64,000 nucleotides of DNA from Ensifer canadensis (GTDB lineage Bacteria > Pseudomonadota > Alphaproteobacteria > Rhizobiales > Rhizobiaceae), in contig NZ_CP083374.1 in assembly GCF_017488845.2 (NCBI RefSeq), positions 1-64,000 of the forward strand. The letters are read 5' to 3'. How positions within the stretch are numbered: the first letter of the stretch is position 1; each line of letters begins with the position of its first letter. The translations under genes were made by a program, and so were the position numbers. Of this stretch, positions 1 through 8,894 are shown one piece after another. A model generated the notes under the pieces. It had not been told where the DNA came from and did not search any database. It saw only the letters and a list, made by a program, of their open reading frames with translations.

Positions 1-1758
1 ATGGGGATATCGCGGCATACGCAGACGGTATTAACGGCCCGCAGGCCGGACTCAGCACAGTTTTCTACCCCAACGTTCTGGAATTTGTTCACACCCAAAC
101 TCGTCACCGTGCTTCGCGAGGGGTATGGCTGGTCGCAATTTCGCAGCGACGCGGTCGCCGGGCTTACGGTGGCGATCGTGGCCTTGCCGCTTTCCATGGC
201 GATTGCCATTGCTTCGGGCGTCTCCCCCGAACGCGGCCTCTTCACCGCGATTGTCGGCGGCTTCCTGATATCCGCTCTCGGCGGCAGCCGTTTCCAAATC
301 GGTGGACCAGCAGGCGCCTTCATCGTGCTCGTAGCGGCGACTGTGCACAGCCACGGGCTGGATGGCCTGCTTCTGGCGACGACGCTGTCGGGTGTCTTCA
401 TGCTGACCGCCGGCTATATGCGGCTCGGCACCTATATCAAATTTATCCCCTATCCGGTGACCATCGGGTTTACCGCCGGTATCGCCGTCATCATCTTCGC
501 CAGCCAGATCAAAGAACTGTTCGGGCTGAGATTGTCGGGCGCGGAACCCGGTGAACTTTTGGCGAAGCTGGCCGCACTGACCGCCGCAGCGCCCACGTTC
601 AATTTTTCAACGCTTGCCGTGGCAATACTGACGATCAGCACCATCCTCGCCCTGAAACGTTTACGGCCGGGCTGGCCAGGCATGCTGCTCGCCGTCGCCG
701 CCGCTTCGCTCGTCGCGGCAGTCTTCTCCTTGCCCGTGGACACTATTGGAACTCGCTTCGGTGGCATTCCGCGCGGCCTACCGCTGCCGTCAATTCCCGC
801 GATGAGCAACGAACTTTTACTTGCCGTTTTGCCGAATGCTGTTGCCTTCGCCTTGCTCGGTTCAATCGAGTCGCTGCTTTCGGCCGTCGTTGCCGATGGC
901 ATGACAGGACGACGTCACCGTTCCAATTGCGAACTTGTAGCGCAGGGTTTGGCCAATATAGCCTCAGCGCTGTTTGGCGGCATCTGTGCGACCGGCACAA
1001 TCGCGCGCACAGCGACCAATGTCCGAGCCGGCGCACATGGCCCCATCTCTGGGATGCTACATGCCTCGTTCCTCCTCGGCTTTATGCTAATTGCCGCGCC
1101 GCTCGCGAGCTACGTCCCGCTCTCTGCACTTGCCGGTTTGCTCACCGTCGTCGCCTGGAACATGATCGAGACGCAATCAGTGGTCGCGCTGATCCGCTCC
1201 TCGCGGGGTGATGCACTGGTGCTGCTCGTCACTTTCCTGCTTGTGGTCTTCCGCGACCTGACAGAGGGCATCGTCGTGGGTTTCGCGCTCGGAGCAGTAC
1301 TCTTCATCGACCGTATGTCGAAGACGATCGCCGTCGAAGCTCACACTCTTCCACTGCTAGACGACACCGCCGACGAGGCAAATGGCGGGCGCGAGGCTTA
1401 TCACGCGGAAGTCGCCAGCGATCCGGACACGGTTATTTACCGCATTTCCGGCGCATTCTTCTTCGCCGCTGCCACGACGGTCGGCGCAATCCTCGACCGC
1501 ATCGCCGACCAGCGGCGAAACTTCATCCTCGATTGCTCGGCAGTTTCCTTTCTCGATTCTACTGCTGCCAGTGTCATTGAAGGCGCGGTGCACAAAGCTG
1601 GGCGTGCCAGAGTGCGCTTCTTCATCACGGGCGCCTCTCCGCAGGCTCGCCGCATGCTGTTTGCGCACAATGTGCGTCCCCCTCGCGTGCGGTACAAAGC
1701 CACGATTGAAGGGGCGCTAAGGCAAATCGAGAAGGAAGATAAACCCGGCGGAACATAA
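1..1758 (+). CDS. SulP-family anion permease with C-terminal STAS domain
   Basis: A 585-residue inner-membrane protein of the SulP family (sulfate, bicarbonate or other anion uptake). Residues about 40-430 are a series of hydrophobic helices, including the family segment VAGLTVAIVALPLSMAIAIA and the glycine/alanine-rich IGGPAGAF loop. Residues about 475-575 form a STAS domain with the typical FLDSTAASV core. Family SulP proteins are 500-600 residues, so this one looks complete. The ATG is the very first base of the window, so an upstream start cannot be excluded and the promoter is not visible. No carbonic anhydrase or sulfur gene lies beside it, so the transported anion is unknown. Confidence is high for the family and low for the substrate. 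Confidence 0.9.
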   Translation: MGISRHTQTVLTARRPDSAQFSTPTFWNLFTPKLVTVLREGYGWSQFRSDAVAGLTVAIVALPLSMAIAIASGVSPERGLFTAIVGGFLISALGGSRFQIGGPAGAFIVLVAATVHSHGLDGLLLATTLSGVFMLTAGYMRLGTYIKFIPYPVTIGFTAGIAVIIFASQIKELFGLRLSGAEPGELLAKLAALTAAAPTFNFSTLAVAILTISTILALKRLRPGWPGMLLAVAAASLVAAVFSLPVDTIGTRFGGIPRGLPLPSIPAMSNELLLAVLPNAVAFALLGSIESLLSAVVADGMTGRRHRSNCELVAQGLANIASALFGGICATGTIARTATNVRAGAHGPISGMLHASFLLGFMLIAAPLASYVPLSALAGLLTVVAWNMIETQSVVALIRSSRGDALVLLVTFLLVVFRDLTEGIVVGFALGAVLFIDRMSKTIAVEAHTLPLLDDTADEANGGREAYHAEVASDPDTVIYRISGAFFFAAATTVGAILDRIADQRRNFILDCSAVSFLDSTAASVIEGAVHKAGRARVRFFITGASPQARRMLFAHNVRPPRVRYKATIEGALRQIEKEDKPGGT

Positions 1759-1875
1759 CAACTGTACGATTGTCGGGCTCGACACGTTCATTGCCGGTGA
1801 GACGAGTTTCAGCCTCGTCGGCTATCATGCCGGCATGCGCGCCGCCCACCGGCTGGCTTGGCCAGCGGTTCAAGT

Positions 1876-1998
1876 TCACTGCAAATGCACCGGATTGATC
1901 TGCCTTGCCCGTTGGACGAAGGCCGCAACAACGTCTTCGTTGGCGCGGGAATCGAGATAGCCGCAATGCCCGCGATCCAGCGCTTCGACGGTCTTCAT
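1876..1998 (-). pseudogene. possible C-terminal gene remnant (40 codons), unrecognised
   Basis: Directly after the benE fragment breaks off, another minus-strand frame opens with ATG and runs 40 codons to a stop. Its composition is protein-like (GYLDSRANEDVVAAFVQRAR), unlike the arginine-rich junk in the neighbouring frame. It may be the tail of a different gene joined to benE by a deletion. I do not recognise the family. There is no convincing ribosome-binding site, so it may not be expressed. Confidence 0.25.
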
Positions 1999-2326
1999 GA
2001 GCTTCCTTGCCGAGGGCGATCGCCGCGATATTGAAGGCATTGGAGCCGAACGGAGCCAAGATGAGCGAGCCGAAGCCCGTCACGGCCACAATGGGATTGG
2101 CGCTCGTCTTGAACCCATCGTTCCGCGAGACCAGCATTCCAGGCATATGTTGGCCGGTCAGCGTAATCAGGAACAGCGGCAGCGCGACCGAGATCAGCGC
2201 ATTCAGCGAGAACTCCGGCAAGGTGAAGACGGGAGCGGCGAATTCCAGCTTCAGGCCGGATAGATCGACGCGACCTTGCGTGAGCAGGCAGGCAAGCCCG
2301 AGCACCCAGAATGCCGACCACCGCAT
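1997..2326 (-). pseudogene. benE (benzoate/H+ symporter family) internal fragment
   Basis: About 110 codons on the minus strand encode a recognisable central piece of the BenE benzoate transporter family: two hydrophobic stretches, then LPLFLITLTGQHMPGMLV and the conserved APFGSNAFNIAAIALGKEAH. Intact BenE proteins are near 390 residues. Here similarity stops abruptly after EAH; beyond that the frame is arginine-rich and unlike the family, and nothing upstream supplies the N-terminal half. I read it as a decayed remnant left by deletion between the SulP gene and the histidine kinase. The ORF continues to about 1625, but that part runs antisense into the SulP gene and is not real coding. Confidence 0.6.
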
Positions 2327-2481
2327 AACGGGCGGAGAAGCGACATATAGGCCAGTTAGAGATGCGACAGTCCCGCCTCTTGGGACGTGAGCGGGTGGTT
2401 CATCTGGCCACCCTCAATGAAAGCTTCGGCGCAAATTCGTTGGCCGCCAACGTATGGGAAACAGTTTTCCGATAAATCAAT

Positions 2482-2493
2482 CGTCCTAGGACG
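2482..2493. promoter_or_regulatory. 12-bp perfect palindrome upstream of the hybrid kinase
   Basis: CGTCCTAGGACG is a perfect palindrome 41 bp before the histidine kinase start. It sits where an operator would lie. No second copy was noticed in the window, so its role is a guess. Confidence 0.25.
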
Positions 2494-2533
2494 GGCCGCT
2501 GGATGATGTCCCTCCGGCATCTGGAGAGGACGA

Positions 2534-4300
2534 ATGCACAAAGACAAGATCCGCCAGGCCCTCATCGAGCTTCTGTATCGCAACTCCTATGGCGTGGTGA
2601 TCTCCAACATCGTCATTTCTGGCGCTGCCGTGTACGTCCTTCGCAATGCCGTATCGGGGAGTTGGCTCGCCGGATGGGTTGGCGCTCTCTATCTGCTCAT
2701 TATCTTGCGTGTGCTCGCCTCCCGCCGTTTTTTCAGCCGCCCAAGGGATTCCCGGTCCATCATGCGATGGGCCTGGCTCGCTGCAGCATTTACCTGGGCG
2801 TCCGGTCTGCTGTGGGGCACGCTCGGCTGGGTCGGCTTCCTTCCGGATGCGCCCATCGTCCTTTCGTTCACGGTTATCGTTCTGACCGGCCTCGTCTGCG
2901 GCACGGTGCCGTCTCTTTCAGCCTTTCCGCCCGCGCTCATCGGCTCAATTCTTGTGACGGTCCTGCCGATCGCCGTCCGCTGCATTCTGACGGACAGCGA
3001 TATTTCCGGCGCTTTCCTGTTCCTGCTCGCCTCCCTTGTGGCAATCAACTTCTACTACTGTCGCATCACCTACCGGATGTTGCGTGAAACCGTCAGCCTG
3101 CGACTGGAAAACGAAAGCCTCGTCGGTCACCTGCAAGAGGAACGTGATCGGGCACAGGCAGCAGACCGCGCCAAGACTCGATTTCTGGCAGCCGCCAGCC
3201 ACGACCTGCGCCAGCCGATCCATGCGTTGAGCCTGCTTGTTTCCACACTGGCAGTATTGGGGCAGCGCGGAAACGTCGCCTCAGGCGATGCTCGCGATCT
3301 GGCAACGAGGGCGAAATCCGCCGTCAGCAATCTCGGCGGACTGCTGAATGCGCTGCTCGATATCTCCCGACTTGACGCCGGCATCGTGACGATCGCAAAC
3401 GAGACAGTGTCGTTGCGCGACCTCTTTCGCGATCTTCGCGACGAGTTCGCCGCAGAAGCAAACCAGCGCGGCCTTGACTGGCGGATCGTCAACAGCGACT
3501 TGCTGATCGACAGCGACCCGATGATGCTCCGACGGATCCTCAACAACCTGTTGTCGAACGCGTTCCGCTATACCAAAGCGGGCGGCGTCCTCCTTGGCTG
3601 CCGCAGGCGCGGCAATTCGGTCGAAATCCAGGTCCTGGATACGGGCTCCGGCATTCCTGCCGATCAGCAAACGATGGTCTTCGAGGAATTCATGCAGTTG
3701 CAGAATCCGGCAAGGGACCGCACACAGGGTCTGGGCTTGGGTCTTGCCATCGTTCGGCGCACGGCCGAGCTGCTGCAACATCCCTTAAGATTGGTTTCCG
3801 TGCCCGGGCGCGGCTCGATGTTCTCGATTACAGTTCCGAGGGCTCGCTCGGTAGGATCTCCCCTGCAATCCGGCCGGCCATCTCCCGCGGCCGGCATCAC
3901 GGCCGGTATCATACTGGTGGAGGACGAGAAGGAGGTGGCCGACGCCATGGTTCGGCTTCTGACCCTGGAGGGGCATCGGATCTATGCCGGCCGGTCTGCT
4001 GAGGAGGTGCTGAGAGTCCATTCCGAAGCCCTGGTGGCAGGCAGCGCGCCGGTCGATCTTATCGTTGCCGATTACCGCCTGCAGCATGGCGCCACAGGTC
4101 TGGACGCGATCCAGGCCCTTTGCGACCACATCGGCCGCCGCGTTCCGGCCATCATCGTTACCGGTGATACCTCGCCATCGCGCCTCAAGGAAGTTAGCGC
4201 CAGTCGTGCTCGTATTCTGCACAAGCCCATTACCGGAGAGGAACTGCGCGAAGCGATCCATGCCGCCTTGGAGGACTTCGAGCCGGAACCCCGCGGATAA
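2534..4300 (+). CDS. Membrane-bound hybrid sensor histidine kinase / response regulator
   Basis: A 588-residue inner-membrane hybrid kinase. Residues about 20-180 contain around six hydrophobic helices with no obvious periplasmic sensor domain, so the membrane region itself may sense. A short coiled linker (about 185-215) leads to the HisKA H-box ASHDLRQPIHAL, with phospho-acceptor His223. The HATPase N-box is near residues 336-347 (LNNLLSNAFRYT), with the G1 and G2 boxes at DTGSGIP and GLGLGLAIV. A C-terminal receiver domain (about 457-580) has acidic residues E463/D464, acceptor Asp513 in VADYRL and Lys564. A GAGAGG-type ribosome-binding site precedes the ATG. No output regulator is adjacent, so the phosphorelay partner must be encoded elsewhere. 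Confidence 0.93.
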   Translation: MHKDKIRQALIELLYRNSYGVVISNIVISGAAVYVLRNAVSGSWLAGWVGALYLLIILRVLASRRFFSRPRDSRSIMRWAWLAAAFTWASGLLWGTLGWVGFLPDAPIVLSFTVIVLTGLVCGTVPSLSAFPPALIGSILVTVLPIAVRCILTDSDISGAFLFLLASLVAINFYYCRITYRMLRETVSLRLENESLVGHLQEERDRAQAADRAKTRFLAAASHDLRQPIHALSLLVSTLAVLGQRGNVASGDARDLATRAKSAVSNLGGLLNALLDISRLDAGIVTIANETVSLRDLFRDLRDEFAAEANQRGLDWRIVNSDLLIDSDPMMLRRILNNLLSNAFRYTKAGGVLLGCRRRGNSVEIQVLDTGSGIPADQQTMVFEEFMQLQNPARDRTQGLGLGLAIVRRTAELLQHPLRLVSVPGRGSMFSITVPRARSVGSPLQSGRPSPAAGITAGIILVEDEKEVADAMVRLLTLEGHRIYAGRSAEEVLRVHSEALVAGSAPVDLIVADYRLQHGATGLDAIQALCDHIGRRVPAIIVTGDTSPSRLKEVSASRARILHKPITGEELREAIHAALEDFEPEPRG

Positions 4301-4661
4301 CCAGGGTATTGAGCGCACCAGGCGTCGGCAGCAATGTTGCCAGAGTCTCGTTGGCGCGGCTGGGCCGGCTCGCCACAGCGGGTTCAAAATAGCGACGGCG
4401 GGGGACCGGGAATACTAGCGCCGGCAAGTCTTCCCGCTTGATCGAGGGGTCGGGCCAGCCTCGCGGCACCCGGCACCCTCACACACCCGGTCTGACCAGC
4501 GACCGCGCGTAATCGCCAAGAACCGCACCGCGCCGATGTTTTCGACCGTGCGGATGGAGGCTGTCTGACGGCCAAAGCAAGCGGCAAAAAGACCGGCAAG
4601 GCTCTCGCCGCTTTTTCCACGCTAAGGGTAAATGGCGGGTTTGGGAGATCACGCCCGCGTG
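4301..4661. other. 361-bp convergent gap without a recognisable gene
   Basis: This gap lies between the 3' ends of the hybrid kinase and the winged-helix/TPR regulator. It holds short ORFs only, none protein-like. Near 4576-4618 there is a weak C/G-rich inverted repeat flanked by runs of A and T that might act as a terminator for the minus-strand gene, but its stem is only about 4-5 bp. Confidence 0.4.
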
Positions 4662-6179
4662 TCACTCCGGGAGCCCCGCCTTGCGGTAGCCATCGACGAA
4701 ATGCGCAAGCGTCGCAGCGTCGCGGAATGGCTCGGTCGTCGCCCAGTGGTGGATTGTGAAACTCGGATTGCCAACCAGGAAGAGTTCGACCTCTGTGCGT
4801 GCCTCGTCGAGCCGGCCCAGCTGAGCAAGGCTTGCCGCCAGGAAACGGCGCGAGCTTGTACGGTACGTCTCGTCCCTGCGCAGCGTCTCGACAGCGGCTT
4901 CGTACTCGCCAGCCGCGTATTGGGCCTGGCCGAGCGTCAGATAGTACCAACTCGCCGGAAACGGGTTCAGCCGGAACGCCTTGCGAATGTGCTCAAGCCC
5001 CTCCTCCACCCGTCCGGCCAGGACCGCGACATCGGAGAGTGCCGCCCAACTGTCGGCCTCGTTCGGGTCGAGTTCGATCGCCGTGGCAAATTCCCGATCG
5101 GCTTCGGCGAAGCTGCGCTCATAGGCAAGCAGGTAAGCCAACACCCAGCGGCAGCCAGCATCGTTGGGATCGAGCGCGACGGCTTTGCGCGCCATTTCCA
5201 ACGCTATGCCACGGCTAGCTTCGGTGGGTCCGCCCGAATGCACCCACCCCATCCAGTGGTTCATGGCAAGCCAGCGATAGGCCTCGGCATAATCAGGATC
5301 GAGCGAAACTGCGCGCGTGAGCATCAGATGCGCTTCCTGCGCCGACTGCGGCGTGTCATCCATCAGCTTACGCGCCCGCACGCAGAGATCGTAAGCCTCG
5401 ATATTGTTGGGTCGGTTGCGCGACGGCGGTGCGCGCAGCCGGCCGAGCAAGGCTTCCACGATCTTGCCGGTGACCTCGTCCTGAACGGCAAAGATATCTT
5501 CCAGGCTGCGATCGAAGCGTTCCGCCCATAGGTGTTCGCCACTCACCGCATCGACCAGCTGGGCGTTGATGCGCACATGCTCGCCGGCGCGACGAGCGCT
5601 GCCCTCCAGCAGGTAACGCACGCCAAGATCCTCAGCGATCCCGCGCACGTCCATCGCCCTCCCCTTGTAGGCAAAGGCCGAATTGCGTGCGATGACAAAA
5701 AGGCCGGAGATCCTGGACAGGTCAGTGATCAGATCTTCGGTCAACCCATCCGCGAAGGATTCCTGTTCGGGGTCGTTGCTGATATTCACGAAGGGCAGCA
5801 CGGCTATCGATGGTTTGCCGGGCAGCGGCAAAGGTTTTCGCATCGCGCCGCTCAGCTGCTCGATGGCCCTGGTGAAGCGGTAGCCGACGCGCGGAACCGT
5901 CGAGATCCATTCACCGCCGTCGGCGGCGGGACCAAGCAGCTTGCGCAGCTGCGCGATCTGGACGGTGAGATTGCCTTCCTCGACAGCCGTGCCCGGCCAC
6001 GCCGCATCCATCAACTCGGTTTTTCCAAGAATTTCGCCGGGTCGTCCGACGAGTGCTGCAAGCAGCTTTAGCCCGCGGTGGCCAACGGCAACGGGATCAC
6101 CGTTCCGAAGGAGCGTTCCAGCATCCGGATCAAGCACGAATGGACCAAAAGCAAAGCGCGATCCCTGCATACGGCGCAT
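4662..6179 (-). CDS. OmpR/CadC-type winged-helix regulator with TolB-like and TPR domains
   Basis: A 505-residue soluble one-component regulator. Residues about 10-105 form an OmpR/CadC-type winged helix (for example GHRGLKLLAALVGRPGEILGK and ISTVPRVGYRF). Residues about 123-250 are the TolB-N/adenylate-cyclase-associated type domain (KPSIAVLPFVNIS, then LGVRYLLEGSARR). About 260-480 is a helical TPR array with A/LDPN repeats. Unlike CadC there is no transmembrane segment, so a cytoplasmic signal is likely. It is read divergently from the YjiS-MFS pair 128 bp away, which is the obvious candidate target. A paralogue with the same domain order lies at 34501-36105. The ligand is unknown. Confidence 0.88.
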   Translation of the reverse strand: MRRMQGSRFAFGPFVLDPDAGTLLRNGDPVAVGHRGLKLLAALVGRPGEILGKTELMDAAWPGTAVEEGNLTVQIAQLRKLLGPAADGGEWISTVPRVGYRFTRAIEQLSGAMRKPLPLPGKPSIAVLPFVNISNDPEQESFADGLTEDLITDLSRISGLFVIARNSAFAYKGRAMDVRGIAEDLGVRYLLEGSARRAGEHVRINAQLVDAVSGEHLWAERFDRSLEDIFAVQDEVTGKIVEALLGRLRAPPSRNRPNNIEAYDLCVRARKLMDDTPQSAQEAHLMLTRAVSLDPDYAEAYRWLAMNHWMGWVHSGGPTEASRGIALEMARKAVALDPNDAGCRWVLAYLLAYERSFAEADREFATAIELDPNEADSWAALSDVAVLAGRVEEGLEHIRKAFRLNPFPASWYYLTLGQAQYAAGEYEAAVETLRRDETYRTSSRRFLAASLAQLGRLDEARTEVELFLVGNPSFTIHHWATTEPFRDAATLAHFVDGYRKAGLPE

Positions 6180-6189
6180 CTATAGTCCG

Positions 6190-6215
6190 TTTGGAAGTTT
6201 TTGAGAACTATTTGG
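6190..6215. promoter_or_regulatory. Possible operator: three TTTG(A/G) direct repeats
   Basis: In the divergent region between the winged-helix regulator and the yjiS-like gene, TTTGG, TTTGA and TTTGG begin at 6190, 6200 and 6211. That is roughly one helical turn apart, the arrangement expected for OmpR-type winged helices binding in tandem. The repeats are short and AT-rich, so chance is possible. Confidence 0.25.
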
Positions 6216-6307
6216 GAGGCCTTAATTACGACGCCGTTTGTATCCGGCAGACTCCATCCTCTTTCAGGTCGAGGGCCGCTGGCCGCTCAAACCATATGGA
6301 GGTTGCC

Positions 6308-6577
6308 ATGAACGATATTCCCACCTCTGCGTCGACCCTGCTTCAGGCAGCGTGGCCGGCAATGCCCGTGGAACCGGCGGAGGTGTCGCGCCGACACTAC
6401 AGCCTGGCGACCTTGCGAAGCATCATCGCTACCTGGGGTGAGCGGATACGCTTTCGCTGGGAACTTGAGCAAAAGTTGAAGGAAGATCCTCATTTGATCG
6501 ATGACATCGGTCTGACGAGACAGCAGTTCGAGGCAGAGATCGCCAAGTCCTTCTGGCAAGTATCAAACCCCTTATAA
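6308..6577 (+). CDS. DUF1127/YjiS-like small protein
   Basis: An 89-residue protein whose C-terminal half matches the DUF1127 (YjiS-like) pattern: arginine-rich WGERIRFRWELEQKL followed by DDIGLTRQQFEAEIAK and a terminal FWQ. DUF1127 proteins in rhizobia are small, often RNA-associated or regulatory, and mostly of unknown individual function. The chosen ATG follows a GGAGG ribosome-binding site (about 6298-6302). An upstream in-frame ATG at 6296 overlaps that site and is less likely. It ends 12 bp before the MFS gene, so the two are probably co-transcribed from a promoter in the 6180-6307 divergent region. Confidence 0.8.
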   Translation: MNDIPTSASTLLQAAWPAMPVEPAEVSRRHYSLATLRSIIATWGERIRFRWELEQKLKEDPHLIDDIGLTRQQFEAEIAKSFWQVSNPL

Positions 6578-6589
6578 GGCGAATGCTTC

Positions 6590-7756
6590 ATGACTGCCGA
6601 AAGCACGACAATATCGCGCGAGGATCGGATCCCATGGGCCGCGATGGCAGGCATCATCGCGACCGTCACGGTGTTCGCCGTGGCACAGGGGCTAACCTAT
6701 CCGCTGCTCAGCTTCATTCTGGAGCGGCAGGGAATGACATCAGGCGTGATCGGCCTGTCGGCGGCGATGACGCCGCTCGGTTTCATTGTATCCGCGCCTT
6801 TCATTCCCGCGTTGACCCGGCGGGTGGGCGCGCCACGGCTTGCGATCCTGTGTTCGATGCTGGCCGCGCTCACCCTGATCGCGATTGGCTGGACACAGGA
6901 AGTATGGGCCTGGATGCCACTGCGCTTCCTGCTCGGCTTTTTCGCCAATCCGCTTTACGTGATCAGCGAAACCTGGCTGCTCGCGATCACGCCCGCGCCA
7001 CGCCGGGGCCGCATCATGGGCCTCTATTCATCGATCGTGTCGGCTGGCTTCGCCATCGGCCCCCTGTCGCTCGGGCTGGTTGGCACGCAGGGCTGGCCGC
7101 CCTTCATGATCGGCATCGTCGCCTTCCTTCTCTGCGGCCTAATCGTGCTAGCGGTCGTGCCGCGCCTGCCCGACATGCCGCATGAGGGTGAGGCAACATC
7201 GGTCGGCGGCTTCTTCGCACTGGCACCGCTCCTATTGTTCGCGGTTTTCACTGCCGCTGCTTTCGAGCAGACCCTGCTTTCCTTGTTTGCTGTCTACGGA
7301 GCAGCGCTCTGCAGCGCGGAAGAGCGCATTGCTTCGCTCATCACCTGCTTCATCGTAGGCAATGCCGTGTCGCAGATTTTGCTCGGGCGCGTCGCAGAGC
7401 AGTTTGGCTCGAGACGGACGATGCTGGTCTGTGCTCTGGCTTCGCTGGCTGGCTGCCTGCTGCTGCCGTGGTTCTTCAACTCGTGGCTCATCTGGCCGCT
7501 CGTTTTCGTCTGCGGCGGGGTCTCGTTCGGGATCTACACCATGTCGCTGATCCAACTCGGCGAGCGTTTCGCCGGTCAAGCCTTGATCGCCGGCAACGCT
7601 GCCTTCGCGATCCTATGGGGTACAGGCGGCATCGTGGGCTCGCCCGTCACAGGACTGGCGATGCAACTGATCGGACATCAGGGATTGCCATTGTCCCTTG
7701 GCCTGCTGTGCTGTGTCCTGGCCCTGCTCCTGATGGCGGAGAGACGACGGGGTTGA
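6590..7756 (+). CDS. MFS exporter (YcaD-like, 12 TM)
   Basis: A 388-residue major facilitator with about 12 hydrophobic helices. The cytoplasmic A-motif region between TM2 and TM3 carries TRRVGAPRLAILCS, and a second copy occurs in the C-terminal half (GRVAEQFGSRRTML). The length and loop pattern fit the YcaD/drug-exporter group of MFS proteins. The substrate cannot be told from sequence. It directly follows the YjiS-like gene and is divergent from the winged-helix/TPR regulator, suggesting a regulated efflux module. Confidence 0.85.
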   Translation: MTAESTTISREDRIPWAAMAGIIATVTVFAVAQGLTYPLLSFILERQGMTSGVIGLSAAMTPLGFIVSAPFIPALTRRVGAPRLAILCSMLAALTLIAIGWTQEVWAWMPLRFLLGFFANPLYVISETWLLAITPAPRRGRIMGLYSSIVSAGFAIGPLSLGLVGTQGWPPFMIGIVAFLLCGLIVLAVVPRLPDMPHEGEATSVGGFFALAPLLLFAVFTAAAFEQTLLSLFAVYGAALCSAEERIASLITCFIVGNAVSQILLGRVAEQFGSRRTMLVCALASLAGCLLLPWFFNSWLIWPLVFVCGGVSFGIYTMSLIQLGERFAGQALIAGNAAFAILWGTGGIVGSPVTGLAMQLIGHQGLPLSLGLLCCVLALLLMAERRRG

Positions 7757-7835
7757 TCCGGGCACTTGCCTCATGCCGCGCCGACGATGAGAAGCCGGGT
7801 TCCACCAATAGGGAGTCAGCATGATCGCCGCCTGG

Positions 7836-7882
7836 TATATCCCATTGACATATCCACGGCCAACGACCTATATGGGGATATA
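7836..7882 (+). promoter_or_regulatory. vapBC promoter with overlapping inverted-repeat operator
   Basis: TTGACA (7845-7850) and TATATG (7869-7874) are separated by 18 bp, a good sigma-70 promoter. An inverted repeat flanks it: TATATCCCA at 7836-7844 and GGGGATATA at 7874-7882, with 8 of 9 positions matching. A further ATATCCC lies at 7891-7897. VapB antitoxins and VapBC complexes repress their own promoters through such repeats. Confidence 0.6.
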
Positions 7883-7909
7883 CTTAAGCCATATCCCAAG
7901 AGGTGATCG

Positions 7910-8140
7910 ATGGACCAGGGCTCCGTATTTCAAAGCAATCGCAGCCAGGCGATCCGTCTACCGAAGGCCGTGGCGCTACCCGACGATGTCAAGAGAGTCG
8001 ATGTCGTGGCGGTCGGAAGGACTCGAATAATAACCCCGGCCGGGGAAGCTTGGGACAGTTGGTTCAACGGCGAACGGGCGAGCGCCGACTTCATGGCGGA
8101 TCGTGATCAGCCCGAGCAGCAAGAGCGCGAGACGTTCTGA
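7910..8140 (+). CDS. vapB: VapB-family antitoxin
   Basis: A 76-residue antitoxin. The N-terminal segment with RSQAIRLPKAVALPDDVKRV is the SpoVT/AbrB-type (VapB/MazE) swapped-hairpin DNA-binding fold. The acidic, Gln-rich C-terminus (DRDQPEQQERETF) would wrap the toxin. AGAGGTG at 7899-7905 is the ribosome-binding site. Its stop codon overlaps the vapC start by one base, the usual translational coupling of such pairs. Autorepression at the inverted repeats just upstream is expected. Confidence 0.88.
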   Translation: MDQGSVFQSNRSQAIRLPKAVALPDDVKRVDVVAVGRTRIITPAGEAWDSWFNGERASADFMADRDQPEQQERETF

Positions 8141-8544
8141 TGCTCAAATACATGCTCGATACCAACATCTGCATCTTCACGATCAAGAATCGTCCAGAGC
8201 CTGTTCGCGAGGCTTTCAACCGCCACCAGGGGCAGCTCTGCATCAGTTCGATCACTCTTATGGAACTGATTTTCGGCGCTGAAAAATCGGCAATGCCGGA
8301 GCGAAATCTCAACGTCGTTGAAGGATTTGCGGCAAGGCTCGACGTACTGCACTTTGATCGCTTGGCGGCAGCACACACTGGCCAACTCCGGGCCGAGCTG
8401 GCCAGGGCCGGCAAGCCAATCGGACCTTACGATCAATTGATTGCTGGCCATGCCCGCTCACAGGGACTGATCCTGGTCACCAACAATGGACGGGAATTCG
8501 AAAGAGTGCCTGGCTTGCGTCTTGAGGACTGGGCGACCACCTGA
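8140..8544 (+). CDS. vapC: VapC-family PIN-domain ribonuclease toxin
   Basis: A 134-residue PIN-domain toxin, normal in length for VapC. The conserved acidic residues are present: Asp7 in MLDTNI, Glu42 in LMELIFG, Asp98 in GPYDQLIAG, and the TNNGREF motif (Asn115, Glu119). VapC toxins are Mg-dependent endoribonucleases that cut tRNA or rRNA. It is translationally coupled to vapB (one-base overlap). All key residues look intact, so the pair should be functional. Confidence 0.92.
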   Translation: MLKYMLDTNICIFTIKNRPEPVREAFNRHQGQLCISSITLMELIFGAEKSAMPERNLNVVEGFAARLDVLHFDRLAAAHTGQLRAELARAGKPIGPYDQLIAGHARSQGLILVTNNGREFERVPGLRLEDWATT

Positions 8545-8645
8545 CAATGGAAGGCATGCCCGATTGCCAGGGGCGCGAAAGCCTGGCCGGAGGAAGGAAC
8601 AAACTTGCAGGATAAGCGTTCTGCGGCGAAACGGAGGCAACGCAG

Positions 8646-8894
8646 ATGCAAGGTATCAATTGGGATCACCCCGTCAGGGTCGGTCCAGAAGGTGAGCGGT
8701 GTATCAACGGGCCAGAGGATGCGCTGCAGTATCTAAGTGAATGGCCGCAAGGCGGATGGTTCTACGAACGGGCCAGAAATCGCTGCCACGCCGCGCTGGA
8801 GCGCGGGGAGAGCCTTGGGCTGTCGCGCAAGGCCTTCATTGGCGCGGCCATCGAATGTTCATTCCCGATTGCGGAGGACGAGATATCCTCGTGA
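8646..8894 (+). CDS. DUF982 family protein
   Basis: An 82-residue protein with the DUF982 pattern: an N-terminal W-x-x-PV-x-V strand, GPEDALQYL, WPQGGWFYERARNRCHAAL and a C-terminal RKAFIGAAIE. DUF982 is a small family found mostly in Rhizobiales, often in several copies per genome, with no known function. CGGAGG lies about 9 bases before the ATG. It stands alone about 100 bp after vapC. Confidence 0.8.
   Translation: MQGINWDHPVRVGPEGERCINGPEDALQYLSEWPQGGWFYERARNRCHAALERGESLGLSRKAFIGAAIECSFPIAEDEISS

Noticed and set aside
7821..8030. ORF starting before vapB
   Set aside because: It covers the vapBC promoter and operator and overlaps vapB in another frame without protein-like composition.
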